Of a DNA stretch of 64,000 nucleotides, positions 54,913 through 63,506 are shown piece after piece. Below the pieces are notes generated by a model. That model was not told the DNA's origin and did not search any database. It was given only the letters and a program-made list of their open reading frames with translations. This DNA comes from JBBIND01 sp037444075 (GTDB lineage Bacteria > Acidobacteriota > Terriglobia > Bryobacterales > Bryobacteraceae). A program made the position numbers and the translations under genes. The stretch is taken from assembly GCA_037444075.1 (NCBI GenBank), contig JBBIND010000002.1, positions 62,001 through 126,000 of the forward strand, in the 5' to 3' direction. Each line of letters begins with the position of its first letter. The stretch's first letter is position 1.

Positions 54913-56418
54913 ATGCCGAGGCGTACTGACGAACCGGTGGAAACACTTCACTCAGCCATGGTGGACTTCCTGGCGGCCTGCACCCAACCGGTCCTGCTTG
55001 AAGCGGGAGAAGAGACGTTTCCTCTGCTCCAGGGACAATATTTGCTTTCCCGCCGGGGGGCGTGGGTCAGCGTCGAGGCGTGGGAAGGCTCGCGCAACTT
55101 GACCCGGCGGGTGGTCGGTATCGCTGACCGCCGGCCCGGCCGCATGAACTTGCGCACCGAACGTCTGGGAGGACGGTCCGGGTCTCTGGTCATCTTCGAT
55201 GCGGGACGCGCCGCGTCGGCGGGCGACCGGCGGCGGGCATCGCGGTGGGCGGGCCGCGAGAGGCTCAGGCGCTCACTCGGCCGGCAGTTCCCCGGCTGGG
55301 CGATCGCCGAAATCAGCGCCGAGGACCACCTCGAGCACTCCCTTTCGGGAGTGTTTCCGCGTGCCTTGCTGGTCCGGGGTGGCTTAGGCTGGGCCGCTTT
55401 GGCGGCGCCTGAGGAAGGCCATGAGCAGGGGGCGGCGCTCACTTACGGCCTCCTCTGGCTGGACCACCTGCGCCGCAGGCAAAGACGCGTCACCGTCGAA
55501 GGCTTGGCGCTGTTTGTGCCCGAGGGACATCACCGGGCAGTAGGCCTCAGGCTCCGCCACCTGAACCACAACTCCGCCCGGTTCGCGATCTATGTGCAGT
55601 CACCGAGCGGTTACGAGGAATCTGTAGACCTGGCGGACTGTGGCAATCTGGGGACCCGCCTGGAGGATTGCCGCAGGGCGCCGGACCCCCCGCCGGAGTT
55701 GATCACGCTGGTCGAGAAACTGGAGGCCTGTCCCTTCGTGCAGAGGGTGGAGGCCGGGGACGGAACGGTGAGCTTCCGTGTCCGCGGGTTGGAGATTGCG
55801 AGGCTTACACCCTCCGGCCTGGTCTTTGGCGTGGAACGAAAATGCGAAGCGCGGCACCGGCATGCGGCTGAAATTGAAGCGCTGGCCAGGGAACTCGACC
55901 GGGTGCGGCGGCCTGGCTCCGCGGACAGAATGCATCCCCTGTGGCGCAAGCGGCCCGAGGCCTGGCTGGAATCGCAGATCCGGGCGAGTCCGGGCGCCAT
56001 CGACCCAAGCCTTCTGCCGGAGCCGATCTACGGCCAAGTCCCTGCGCTGGCGGCTCAGGAGCGCGGCATCATTTACCTGTTGGCGGTGGACCAAGCCGGC
56101 CGGTTGGCGGTCATCGAGGCCAAAGCTACCAGCGACCCGCACCTGCCGCTGCAAGCGCTGGACTACTGGATGCGCGTGCGCTGGCACGCCGAATCTGACG
56201 ATTTCGCCCGTCAGGGGTACTTCCCCGGTGTTGCCCTGTCCCGCCTCCCGCCCCGCCTCCTCCTCGTGGCGCCGGCGCTCGAATTCCATTCGACTACCGA
56301 GACGATTCTGCAGTTTTTTTCCGGAGAGGTTGAAGTCGAGCGAGTGGGAGTAGGAGTAAAATGGCAGGAGGAACTCAAGGCGATGTTCCGAATGCGCGGC
56401 GCCCACAGGCCGGCTTGA
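54913..56418 (+). CDS. Unrecognised protein with C-terminal NucS-like PD-(D/E)XK nuclease domain
   Basis: 501 aa. The first 350 residues match no family I know; they are Arg-rich and include LLEAGEETFPLLQGQYLLS and a VEGLALFVPEG segment. The C-terminal part (from about residue 365) reads LWRKRPEAWLESQIRAS, then YLLAVDQAGRLAVIEAKA, with the candidate catalytic residues Asp near 393, Glu402 and Lys404, followed by LQALDYWMRVRWH. This matches endonuclease NucS/DUF91-type cores. An earlier ATG at 54778 is open but would run antisense to the porin signal region. Possible roles include DNA repair or defence; not shown. Confidence 0.7.
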   Translation: MPRRTDEPVETLHSAMVDFLAACTQPVLLEAGEETFPLLQGQYLLSRRGAWVSVEAWEGSRNLTRRVVGIADRRPGRMNLRTERLGGRSGSLVIFDAGRAASAGDRRRASRWAGRERLRRSLGRQFPGWAIAEISAEDHLEHSLSGVFPRALLVRGGLGWAALAAPEEGHEQGAALTYGLLWLDHLRRRQRRVTVEGLALFVPEGHHRAVGLRLRHLNHNSARFAIYVQSPSGYEESVDLADCGNLGTRLEDCRRAPDPPPELITLVEKLEACPFVQRVEAGDGTVSFRVRGLEIARLTPSGLVFGVERKCEARHRHAAEIEALARELDRVRRPGSADRMHPLWRKRPEAWLESQIRASPGAIDPSLLPEPIYGQVPALAAQERGIIYLLAVDQAGRLAVIEAKATSDPHLPLQALDYWMRVRWHAESDDFARQGYFPGVALSRLPPRLLLVAPALEFHSTTETILQFFSGEVEVERVGVGVKWQEELKAMFRMRGAHRPA

Positions 56419-56475
56419 GACCGGCGTGAGCCTCGCAAGCCAACTCAAGCATAACGCCGTCAACGGAGGTCATGA

Positions 56476-57480
56476 ATGCTCACGTCCCATAAAACACTTG
56501 TCAGTTTCTTCCTTCTGGTCTGGCTGGTCGCTCTGTCGGGCTGCGGAGACACTACCCATGCGCCGGAAGAGAAGTACGTGCTGGTCGCTTCCAACGTGAA
56601 ACTGCCGTACTGGCAGGAGGCGGGGGCGGGCTTGTTGAAAGCTGCGGCGCAATTGGGTGTTAAAGCGGAAGTAGTGGGTCCGGATAGCTACGATCCGCAG
56701 GCTCAGGCGGAGGAGTTCCGGCGGGCACTGGGCCAGCGGATGAAACCCACCGGCATTCTTGTGTCGGCTGCCGATCCTGCCCTGATGCAGCCGGAGATCA
56801 ACGCGGCCGTTGCCCAGGGAATCCCCGTGATTACTATCGACGCGGACTCACCCTCCAGCCAGCGCATGCTGTTCGTCGGCACCGACAACATTAAAGCCGG
56901 CATGATGGGAGCCCGGGTGCTGGCGAAGGAACTCGGCGGGCGCGGAGGCGTGGTCGTCTACACCATGCCAGGCCAAGCGAACCTGGCGGAACGCATGGAC
57001 GGCTATAGGGAGGTCCTGGCGGGCTATCCCCAGATCAAGATCCTCGAGGTGGTGGACATCAAAGGCGACGCCCGGATTGCTTTCGACCGCACGATGCAGA
57101 TAGTTGAGAAGGGTTCACCGAATCCGGACGCGTTCGTTTGCCTGGAAGCTATCGCCTGCCCGGAAGTGGCCGAAGTGCTTGACCGCCGGAAAATTACGGG
57201 TAAGGTTGTGGTCGCCATGGACACTGACGAGCGTACGCTCGAGTGGATTCAGAAGGGCCGCATTACGGCCACCATTGGCCAGAAGCCCTATACGATGGCT
57301 TTTGTCGGCTTGAAACTGCTGGACGACCTGCACCACAACAAGCCGGCCAACCTGACGGCCAACTTCGCCCGGGATCCGTTCTCGCCTCTGGCGACATTTG
57401 TCGATACTGGCGCCGCGATGGTGAACAAAGACAACGTGGCGGAGTTCCTCTCCGCTCGGGAAGCGGCGACTTCGCGCTAG
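56476..57480 (+). CDS. Sugar ABC transporter substrate-binding lipoprotein (Peripla_BP_4)
   Basis: 334 aa. Lipobox LSGCGD ends the signal sequence, so it is a lipid-anchored periplasmic protein. The type I fold starts YVLVASNVKLPYWQEAGAGL, then GILVSAADPALMQPEINAAV, GIPVITIDADSP and VGTDNIKAGMMGARVL, closely like ribose/xylose-type binding proteins. C-terminal region GRITATIGQKPYTMAFVGLK is also typical. No permease or ATPase gene flanks it, so it is an orphan or signals in another way. ATG at 56476 has GGAGGT five bases upstream; an ATG at 56472 is out of frame. Confidence 0.85.
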   Translation: MLTSHKTLVSFFLLVWLVALSGCGDTTHAPEEKYVLVASNVKLPYWQEAGAGLLKAAAQLGVKAEVVGPDSYDPQAQAEEFRRALGQRMKPTGILVSAADPALMQPEINAAVAQGIPVITIDADSPSSQRMLFVGTDNIKAGMMGARVLAKELGGRGGVVVYTMPGQANLAERMDGYREVLAGYPQIKILEVVDIKGDARIAFDRTMQIVEKGSPNPDAFVCLEAIACPEVAEVLDRRKITGKVVVAMDTDERTLEWIQKGRITATIGQKPYTMAFVGLKLLDDLHHNKPANLTANFARDPFSPLATFVDTGAAMVNKDNVAEFLSAREAATSR

Positions 57481-57507
57481 GCGCGGGAGAGCCCCGGAAG
57501 CAGCCGG

Positions 57508-58377
57508 ATGGCGAAGCACATACTCCAGCAGGTCAGGCAGGCCGTCAGCAACCTGAACCCACAAGAGGTAAGGCAGACTGCCGAGCGGCGCCTGCACGTC
57601 CGCCTGGTTGCCGCCAGCGGCAGCGGTTATCTGGCCATGGAGGATTTTCTTTCGCCTCCGGGGATATCGCGCGGCCGGCGGTATGAACTGGCGCACTCCT
57701 TGTTCCGCGCGGACGACCCCGGCTCGCCGGAGGACTTCGACCTGGAAATCTATGAGGAAGGCTTGCCTCGCCCCGAGGAAGCCGTTGCCTTTTCGGCTCG
57801 GGAGCCGGAAGCCATGGTGGCAGAAGTCCTCGTACGCCGCGAGGATCTGGGTCTGCCCCTGGCGCGCTTTTTCCGGCCCTTCCGCCGCGCGGTTTCCGAA
57901 CAGGTCATCGTGAATATCGCCAAGGAGAACGCGCTGTTTGCCTTGGCCACCGCTCTGCCAAACATCGCACCGGGTCTGGTCCACTTGCCTTGGGTGGTGG
58001 GGGAGTTCACTTCCGATACCGCCTTCCTGACGGTGAATCAGGTCAGGATGGCATTTTTGTTGGGAGCCGCCAGCGACCGGCCGGTTGGCTACCGTGAGCA
58101 AAAGGCCGAAATCGCCTCTATCATTGCGGGGGCGTTCGGTTGGCGCGCCCTGGCGCGTGAATTGGCCGGCAAGATTCCCTTTGGAGCCGGCCTCATCCCC
58201 AAAGCGGCCATCGCTTTTGCGGGGACCTACGTGGTTGGCGCCTCCATGGAAAGGCTGTACAGGGTTGGCTACGGGTACACTCGAGCCGAACGCCGGCAGG
58301 CTTACGAAGGCGCACTGGAACACGGCAAAGCTGTAACTGCATCGCTGATTGAAAGCTGGAGAAACCGGCGGGGCTGA
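57508..58377 (+). CDS. DUF697-type membrane-associated protein
   Basis: 289 aa. The N-terminal 130 residues are polar. The rest fits DUF697 (YcjF-like GTPase-associated helical domain): NIAKENALFALATALPNIAP, PWVVGEFTSDTAFLTVNQ, AFGWRALARELAGKIPFGAG and KAAIAFAGTYVVGASMERLY. These hydrophobic segments are often linked to dynamin-like or Era-like GTPases, but no GTPase domain is present here or next to it. Function unknown. It starts 27 bp after the sugar-binding lipoprotein gene. Confidence 0.72.
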   Translation: MAKHILQQVRQAVSNLNPQEVRQTAERRLHVRLVAASGSGYLAMEDFLSPPGISRGRRYELAHSLFRADDPGSPEDFDLEIYEEGLPRPEEAVAFSAREPEAMVAEVLVRREDLGLPLARFFRPFRRAVSEQVIVNIAKENALFALATALPNIAPGLVHLPWVVGEFTSDTAFLTVNQVRMAFLLGAASDRPVGYREQKAEIASIIAGAFGWRALARELAGKIPFGAGLIPKAAIAFAGTYVVGASMERLYRVGYGYTRAERRQAYEGALEHGKAVTASLIESWRNRRG

Positions 58378-58454
58378 ATCCATCAGACCTGCCTGGGCAT
58401 CTTCACAACAAAAGATCAGAGTGTGGGAAATCGCACAGGAGGATGGAGGTATAC

Positions 58455-59246
58455 ATGTTTTTGAGAATGCTGTTGTCATTTCTGGTTGTCTTTGGACTTG
58501 GCTTGGCCGATACCCTGACGCTGCGGGACGGCAAGACTATCGAAGGGACTTTCATGGGCGGCGACAGCCGCCAGGTAAGGATGGCCGTAGGAGACAGAAT
58601 TCAGAGTTTTGACGTCCGTGACGTGGCGTCGGTGCACTTCGGCGCCGCGGCTCCGGCTGCCAAGAAAGCCGAACCGCAACCACAGAAGAAGTTACAGGGC
58701 CGTGTGCTAAGCCCGGATCCGATGCACACCGCCGCCATGACCGCCACAGAACTGCCCGCCGGCACACCCTTGACGATCCGCATGATCGACGACGTGGATT
58801 CCGAGCGCGATCAGGTCGGCAAGACGTTCCGCGCCAGCTTCGACGAACCCGTGATGATCAAGGAGCGTGCTGTCATTCCGAGCGGGGCCGACGCCGTGGT
58901 CAGGCTGGTAGCCGACCGGCAGGCAGGCAAGCTGACGGGCCGCACGGAACTGACGCTTGAACTGGAATCGGTGGTGGTCAATAAAATGAAGATGCCGCTC
59001 GATACGGGCGCGGTAACGACTGCGAGCGAGTCGCGAACCGGTGAGACGGCCAAGCGCGTTGGCGGCCTGGCGGCCGCAGGCGCCGTGATCGGCGCGATCG
59101 CCGGCGGCGGCAAGGGAGCTGCCATCGGCGCCGCGACGGGTGCAGGCGCAGGGACCGCGATTCAGGTGATGACCAAGGGCGAGACGGTGAAGATTCCGTC
59201 GGAGACCAGACTTACGTTCACACTCGAAAAACCTGCCAGAATATGA
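58455..59246 (+). CDS. Exported glycine-zipper protein, function unknown
   Basis: 263 aa. Signal peptide FLRMLLSFLVVFGLGLADTL is followed by a short beta unit (LRDGKTIEGTFMGGDSRQV) and, after a linker, a beta-rich region (TPLTIRMIDDVDSERDQVG). The C-terminal GGLAAAGAVIGAIAGGGKGA then GAATGAGAG is a glycine-zipper hydrophobic stretch like those in outer-membrane lipoproteins. Such proteins are common in Acidobacteriota and otherwise uncharacterised. GGAGG at 58445-58449 supports ATG 58455; ATG 58443 is also possible. Its stop overlaps the DsbA-like gene start. Confidence 0.7.
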   Translation: MFLRMLLSFLVVFGLGLADTLTLRDGKTIEGTFMGGDSRQVRMAVGDRIQSFDVRDVASVHFGAAAPAAKKAEPQPQKKLQGRVLSPDPMHTAAMTATELPAGTPLTIRMIDDVDSERDQVGKTFRASFDEPVMIKERAVIPSGADAVVRLVADRQAGKLTGRTELTLELESVVVNKMKMPLDTGAVTTASESRTGETAKRVGGLAAAGAVIGAIAGGGKGAAIGAATGAGAGTAIQVMTKGETVKIPSETRLTFTLEKPARI

Positions 59247-59824
59247 TGACTTTGTTCCTCCTGGCCACGCTGGCCAACAACTCCGGCGCCCAAACGGGCA
59301 GCCATCCGGTGGAAGGCAATCCGCAAAGCGCGGTGCGGGTGATCATCTACGAGAACCTGCAGTGCGTGGATTGCCTGGTCTTCCGGAGAATGATGGACGA
59401 GAAGTTACTGCCGAAATACGGCGAGCGGGTGGCCTTTGAGCACCGCGAGTTTCCTCTCGCCAGGCATGCCTGGGCGAGGCCGGCGGCCGCTGCCGCCCGC
59501 TACTTCCACGATGTGCGGCCGGAACTCGGTGTCGAGTTCCGGCGTCACATCATGGTCCGCATGAAGGAAGTGAACCCGGACAACCTCTCCGCCAAGGTGG
59601 CCGCGTTTGCCCGCGAGCACGGAGTTGATCCGGATCGCGCCCGAGCGGCTTTGACGGATGCCGGTTACGCTTCCCTGGTCGAGAAGGACTATCAGGAGGG
59701 CGTAGCGAGGGGCGTATCCAAGACGCCTACGGTGCTGGTGGATGGTGAGCCGTTCATCGAACGGTTCACCGTCGAAGAGATCAGCAAGGCCCTCGACGCG
59801 GCCCTCCAGGGAGTACAACCGTGA
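59243..59824 (+). CDS. DsbA/thioredoxin-fold disulfide oxidoreductase
   Basis: 193 aa. A short hydrophobic N-terminus (LFLLATLANNSGAQ) suggests export. The active site is C41-V-D-C44 in YENLQCVDCLVF, a DsbA-like (Thioredoxin_4) CxxC. The cis-Pro loop is KTPTVLVDG. The helical insertion between them (RHAWARPAAAAARYF and later) is characteristic. It probably oxidises or isomerises disulfides in periplasmic proteins. It overlaps the preceding gene by 4 bp and the following SDR by 4 bp, so the three are translationally coupled. Confidence 0.83.
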   Translation: MMTLFLLATLANNSGAQTGSHPVEGNPQSAVRVIIYENLQCVDCLVFRRMMDEKLLPKYGERVAFEHREFPLARHAWARPAAAAARYFHDVRPELGVEFRRHIMVRMKEVNPDNLSAKVAAFAREHGVDPDRARAALTDAGYASLVEKDYQEGVARGVSKTPTVLVDGEPFIERFTVEEISKALDAALQGVQP

Positions 59825-60561
59825 GTGACCGGCCGGTGGCGGTCATTACCGGCGCCAGCCGGGGCATAGGGCGAGGGATCGCAGAGGAACTCGCGAGCAC
59901 CCACGCCGTGATCGGAACATACGTAGGCCGGCGCGACGCGGCCGAAAGCCTTCAGCAAGCCACGGGCGCTGAAATATTCCGCTGTGACGTGGGCTCGGCG
60001 GCCGACCGGGCGGCGCTGATCGGCTTCGCCCGGGAACGTTTCGGGCGTCTTGACCTGCTGGTTAACAATGCCGGCATCGCGCCGCGGGAACGCCGTGACG
60101 TGCTCGAGGCGACCGAAGACAGCTTCGATGAGCTGATCTCCACCAACCTGAAGGGTCCGCATTTCCTCACTCAGTTGGCGGCGCGCTGGATGGTCGAACA
60201 AGGCTCAGGGCGCATCGTCTTCGTTACGTCGATTTCCTCCTATACGGCATCGGTCAACCGCGCCGAGTACTGCATTTCGAAAGCCGGGCTCAGCATGAGC
60301 GTCGCCGTGTATGCAGAGAAGCTGGCTCCCTTGGGTGTGCTGGTTTTCGAGGTGCGTCCCGGGATCATCCGTACCGACATGATTGCGCGCGTTCAGCAGA
60401 CCTACGAAGAACGCATCGCCAACGGGCTGCTGCCCCAACGGCGGATGGGGGAGCCGCGCGACGTCGCGCGCGTTGTGCGCGCCATATCCGACGGTTTACT
60501 CGACTACTGCGCCGGACAGGTAATCAACGCCGACGGGGGGTTTCACCTGCGCAGCCTGTGA
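59821..60561 (+). CDS. Short-chain dehydrogenase/reductase (FabG-like)
   Basis: 246 aa. TGASRGIGRG binds the cofactor, NNAGIAPRE is present, active-site Ser is in VTSISSYTAS, Tyr and Lys in YCISKAG, and the C-terminus GQVINADGGF is FabG-like. It could be a 3-oxoacyl-ACP reductase paralogue or a sugar/polyol dehydrogenase, and cannot be assigned further. GTG start at 59821 overlaps the stop of the DsbA-like gene (GTGA). Confidence 0.85.
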   Translation: MSDRPVAVITGASRGIGRGIAEELASTHAVIGTYVGRRDAAESLQQATGAEIFRCDVGSAADRAALIGFARERFGRLDLLVNNAGIAPRERRDVLEATEDSFDELISTNLKGPHFLTQLAARWMVEQGSGRIVFVTSISSYTASVNRAEYCISKAGLSMSVAVYAEKLAPLGVLVFEVRPGIIRTDMIARVQQTYEERIANGLLPQRRMGEPRDVARVVRAISDGLLDYCAGQVINADGGFHLRSL

Positions 60562-60634
60562 AAGGCGGGGGCGCCACTTCAATTGGCTCCGTGATATAAA
60601 AGTAGTTCACTTCTCAAGGAGCTCTTTTCCCTCA

Positions 60635-61918
60635 ATGAAAAAAGTATTTTACGGTTGGTGGGTCGTGGCGTCCTGTTTCGTGACGTTCGGAGTTTCGACA
60701 GGACTGCCTTACTACAACATCGCATTCTTTTTTGACTACTTCAGGGACGATCATGGCTGGCCCATCAGCTTCATCACCCTGGGGGCCCCGATCGCGGTGC
60801 TGCTGACGATCTGGGCTGGTCCGATCATTGTTCCGCGCGTCAGCCCGCGGTTGCTGATCATCATAGGCACCGGACTGACTTTCATCTCTTTCCAATGGTT
60901 CGCCCGGCTGAGTGGCGCCACCTGGGAATATTACGCAGCGTGGTGCCTTTACATGACCGGGTACTTCCTCTCCGGTCCGATACCGCACCAGGTCATCATT
61001 TCCAACTGGTTCAAGGAAAAGCGCGGGCGCGCCATGGGCATCACCTACGTCGGGGTGGCTGTCATTGGCTCCTTGGGGACCAAGATCGGCCCCTGGCTGG
61101 CGACCAAGATGCCGTACACAGACGCGCTCCAGTACATGGGCTTCTTCCTGCTGGCAGCCTGGCCGCTGGCTTTGTTCGTCACGCGTGACAAGCCTGCCGA
61201 CAAGGGTCTGCTGCCGGACGGCAAACTGCCTTCGGCGATCAACGCCAAACAACCACCGCCGCTTCCGGCCAGGAGTTTCGGCTGGTTGACGCGGCACGCC
61301 GCATTCTGGTACCTGCTCATCGGCAGCGCCATGTCCATCGGCTCCATTGCCGCGGTGAACTTCCATATGAAGTTCGTTTTCGAATCACAGGGCTTCACGG
61401 ACCAGGCACAGCGGAACGAGATCTGGGGCACGGCCTCGTTCTGGGTCTTATGGGCGAGCATAGGAGGCAGGCTGATGGCCGGCTTCCTGGCCGATAAGTT
61501 GCCGCGGAAGTACGTGATGCTGGCCACTTACCTGGTTGTGGCCATCTCAATTCCCTCGCTGTTTCTCATTACGCCGGAACAGCCTGCCTTTGTCTACTTG
61601 TTTGCCTTAGTATTCGGGTTTGCCATGGGCGCGGACTACATGCTGATCCCGCTGATGGCCGCGGACCAATTCGGTTTGGCGACTTTGGCTCGAGCCATGT
61701 CGGTCATTCTGCCCACGGACACGATTGCGCAGTTCTGGTTCCCGAACTTCGTCGCGCACTTCCGCGATTTTTTGGCCGGCAATTACTACGGCGCCATGAT
61801 GGCTGTCTTTGCTACGGCGTTCCTGGGGGCGATTGCCATCGGACTATTACCAAAGCATGGGGTGAGGGATGAGGTCGTTCACGTGCCAGAACCTGGAGGA
61901 ACTGCGCGAAGAAGCTGA
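60635..61918 (+). CDS. MFS transporter
   Basis: 427 aa, twelve predicted transmembrane segments. Opening KKVFYGWWVVASCFVTFGVS and the loop WFKEKRGRAMGITYVGVAV fit the monocarboxylate/oxalate-formate type (MCT-like) branch of MFS. A second conserved stretch is GGRLMAGFLADKLPRKYVM. The substrate is probably a carboxylate or small organic acid, but is not proven. AAGGAG at 60616-60621 lies 13 bases before the ATG; a TATAAA at 60595-60600 may be part of its promoter. Its end overlaps the OYE-family gene by 50 bp, suggesting co-transcription. Confidence 0.82.
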   Translation: MKKVFYGWWVVASCFVTFGVSTGLPYYNIAFFFDYFRDDHGWPISFITLGAPIAVLLTIWAGPIIVPRVSPRLLIIIGTGLTFISFQWFARLSGATWEYYAAWCLYMTGYFLSGPIPHQVIISNWFKEKRGRAMGITYVGVAVIGSLGTKIGPWLATKMPYTDALQYMGFFLLAAWPLALFVTRDKPADKGLLPDGKLPSAINAKQPPPLPARSFGWLTRHAAFWYLLIGSAMSIGSIAAVNFHMKFVFESQGFTDQAQRNEIWGTASFWVLWASIGGRLMAGFLADKLPRKYVMLATYLVVAISIPSLFLITPEQPAFVYLFALVFGFAMGADYMLIPLMAADQFGLATLARAMSVILPTDTIAQFWFPNFVAHFRDFLAGNYYGAMMAVFATAFLGAIAIGLLPKHGVRDEVVHVPEPGGTARRS

Positions 61919-63299
61919 GGCGTGCGGCGCGAGACACGTCCGCTTCGAGCAGGATCCGGAGCGGGTACGGTCAGTTTTGGGCCGCAAGGTATCGATTGGG
62001 AAGTGGGTGGCAGGCAACTCGCTGGCCATCCACCCCATGGAGGGCTGCGACGGTTCACCGGAGGGATTGCCCGGTGAACTGACTTGGCGTCGCTACGAGC
62101 GCTTTGCCGCCGGCGGCGCCAAACTAATTTGGTTCGAGGCGACCGCAGTCCGCCCCGAGGCGCGGGCCAACACCCGGCAACTGCTCTTGAATGATGCCAA
62201 TGCCGGCGAATTCGCCCGGCTTATCGAGCACATCAGGAAGACGCATGAAGCCAGCTTTGGATCCGCGGACGACCTGATTACGCCACTCCAGTTGGCCCAC
62301 TCAGGGCGCTACAGCGTGCCGCGTCCAGTTGTGGCAAGCCATTACCCGCCGGTCGACGCGAAAACCAGAATCCCGCACGACTACCCCCTCGTCACCGACG
62401 ATGAACTCGAACGGTTGGAGGACGACTACCTCGCCGCCGCGCGGCTCGCTTACCGCGCCGGTTTCGGCGCCGTCGACGTCAAAGCAACGCACGGCTACCT
62501 GCTGTCTGAGCTTCTCTCCGCCCGCCAAAGGGAAGGACGATACGGAGGTTCGCTCGAGAACCGCACGCGTTTCATCCGCAACGTGTTGGGCAAAATCCGG
62601 GCAGAGTTCGGCGAGAAACTGCTCCTGTGCATGAGGCTGGGCTGCTACGACGGGCTGCCCTATGAGCGAGACCCGGAAACCGGGGTTGGCAGGCCACTCG
62701 CCCACGGCATTCCGTACTCCTACGGGTTCGGCATGGACGCGTCCCAACCGCTGGTGGAGGACCTATCGGAAGTGCTTCAAGCCGTTGGGTGGTTCCGCGA
62801 TGCGGGCGTCCAACTGCTGAACGTATCGCTTGGAAGCCCTTACCTGAACCCTCACATCGGCCGGCCCTTTGAGAAACCGGATGAGGGCAATTACGAGCAG
62901 CCCGAGCACCCGCTGCACGGAGTCGACAGGCATTTCCGCATCGCGGGGGCGTTGCAGCGGGCGTACCCTGACCTGCCTATGGTCGGGACAGGTTATAGCT
63001 GGCTTCAGATCTACTGCATTCATGCGGGAGCCCGGAACATCGAGGACGGCGCCATCCGCTTCGTAGGAATCGGGCGCGGCGCTCTGGCGTATCCCGACTT
63101 CGCGCGCGACGCGCTCGAAGTGGGTGCTCTGGACCCGCTCCGGGTCTGCAAGACTTTGACTTACTGCACCTTCCTGATGCGCCAGAAAAATCACCCGCTG
63201 GGTCAGTTCCCGACCGGCTGCCCTCCGTTTGACAAAGACGTCTATGGCCCCATCATGAAGGAGGCCAGAGCGGCTTTGAGGCGCACGCAGGGGCGCTGA
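61869..63299 (+). CDS. Old-yellow-enzyme-family NADH:flavin oxidoreductase
   Basis: 476 aa. The FMN-binding TIM barrel is visible as AIHPMEGCDG, FEATAVRPEARANTRQ, LQLAHSGRYS, the active-site strand GFGAVDVKATHGYLLSELLS and ARQREGRYGGSLENRTRF, all hallmark OYE pieces. A cysteine-bearing tail CKTLTYCTFLM followed by GCPPFDK resembles the iron-sulfur site region of 2,4-dienoyl-CoA reductase-like enzymes, although the pyridine-nucleotide domain is missing. It reduces activated C=C bonds or related substrates. It begins inside the MFS gene and may share the transporter's substrate. Confidence 0.86.
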   Translation: MRSFTCQNLEELREEAEACGARHVRFEQDPERVRSVLGRKVSIGKWVAGNSLAIHPMEGCDGSPEGLPGELTWRRYERFAAGGAKLIWFEATAVRPEARANTRQLLLNDANAGEFARLIEHIRKTHEASFGSADDLITPLQLAHSGRYSVPRPVVASHYPPVDAKTRIPHDYPLVTDDELERLEDDYLAAARLAYRAGFGAVDVKATHGYLLSELLSARQREGRYGGSLENRTRFIRNVLGKIRAEFGEKLLLCMRLGCYDGLPYERDPETGVGRPLAHGIPYSYGFGMDASQPLVEDLSEVLQAVGWFRDAGVQLLNVSLGSPYLNPHIGRPFEKPDEGNYEQPEHPLHGVDRHFRIAGALQRAYPDLPMVGTGYSWLQIYCIHAGARNIEDGAIRFVGIGRGALAYPDFARDALEVGALDPLRVCKTLTYCTFLMRQKNHPLGQFPTGCPPFDKDVYGPIMKEARAALRRTQGR

Positions 63300-63309
63300 G
63301 CACGCCTGG

Positions 63310-63374
63310 AAGCCCGACAGTTCGTTTTCCACAACCCGGATAAAGTGTACGGTTTTGTGGAGCTTCGGGCTTTT
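63310..63374 (+). terminator. Two-tier hairpin after oxidoreductase gene
   Basis: AAGCCCGA (63310-63317) pairs with TCGGGCTT (63365-63372), and TCCACAA (63328-63334) with TTGTGGA (63355-63361) inside. TTTT (63371-63374) overlaps and follows the outer arm. The position 10 bp after the stop suits a terminator, though the loops are long. Confidence 0.4.
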
Positions 63375-63492
63375 GGATTGCGCCGGGGTGAACATCCGTC
63401 GAAATCTGGCGCAAGCAGGCGGCCAACATGGAGTGACTGAGGCAGTAAGCTGCCGCAACGCGGCAACGCCGTTCGCCCGCTTCCAGTGCGGA

Positions 63493-63498
63493 TATAAT
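63493..63498 (+). promoter_or_regulatory. TATAAT box nine bases before the DUF1080 gene
   Basis: A perfect TATAAT ends 8 bases before the ATG at 63507. If used as a -10, transcription would start within a few bases of the ATG, giving a leaderless or nearly leaderless mRNA. No clear -35 is found at 17 bp. Confidence 0.4.
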
Positions 63499-63506
63499 TG
63501 GGCTCT

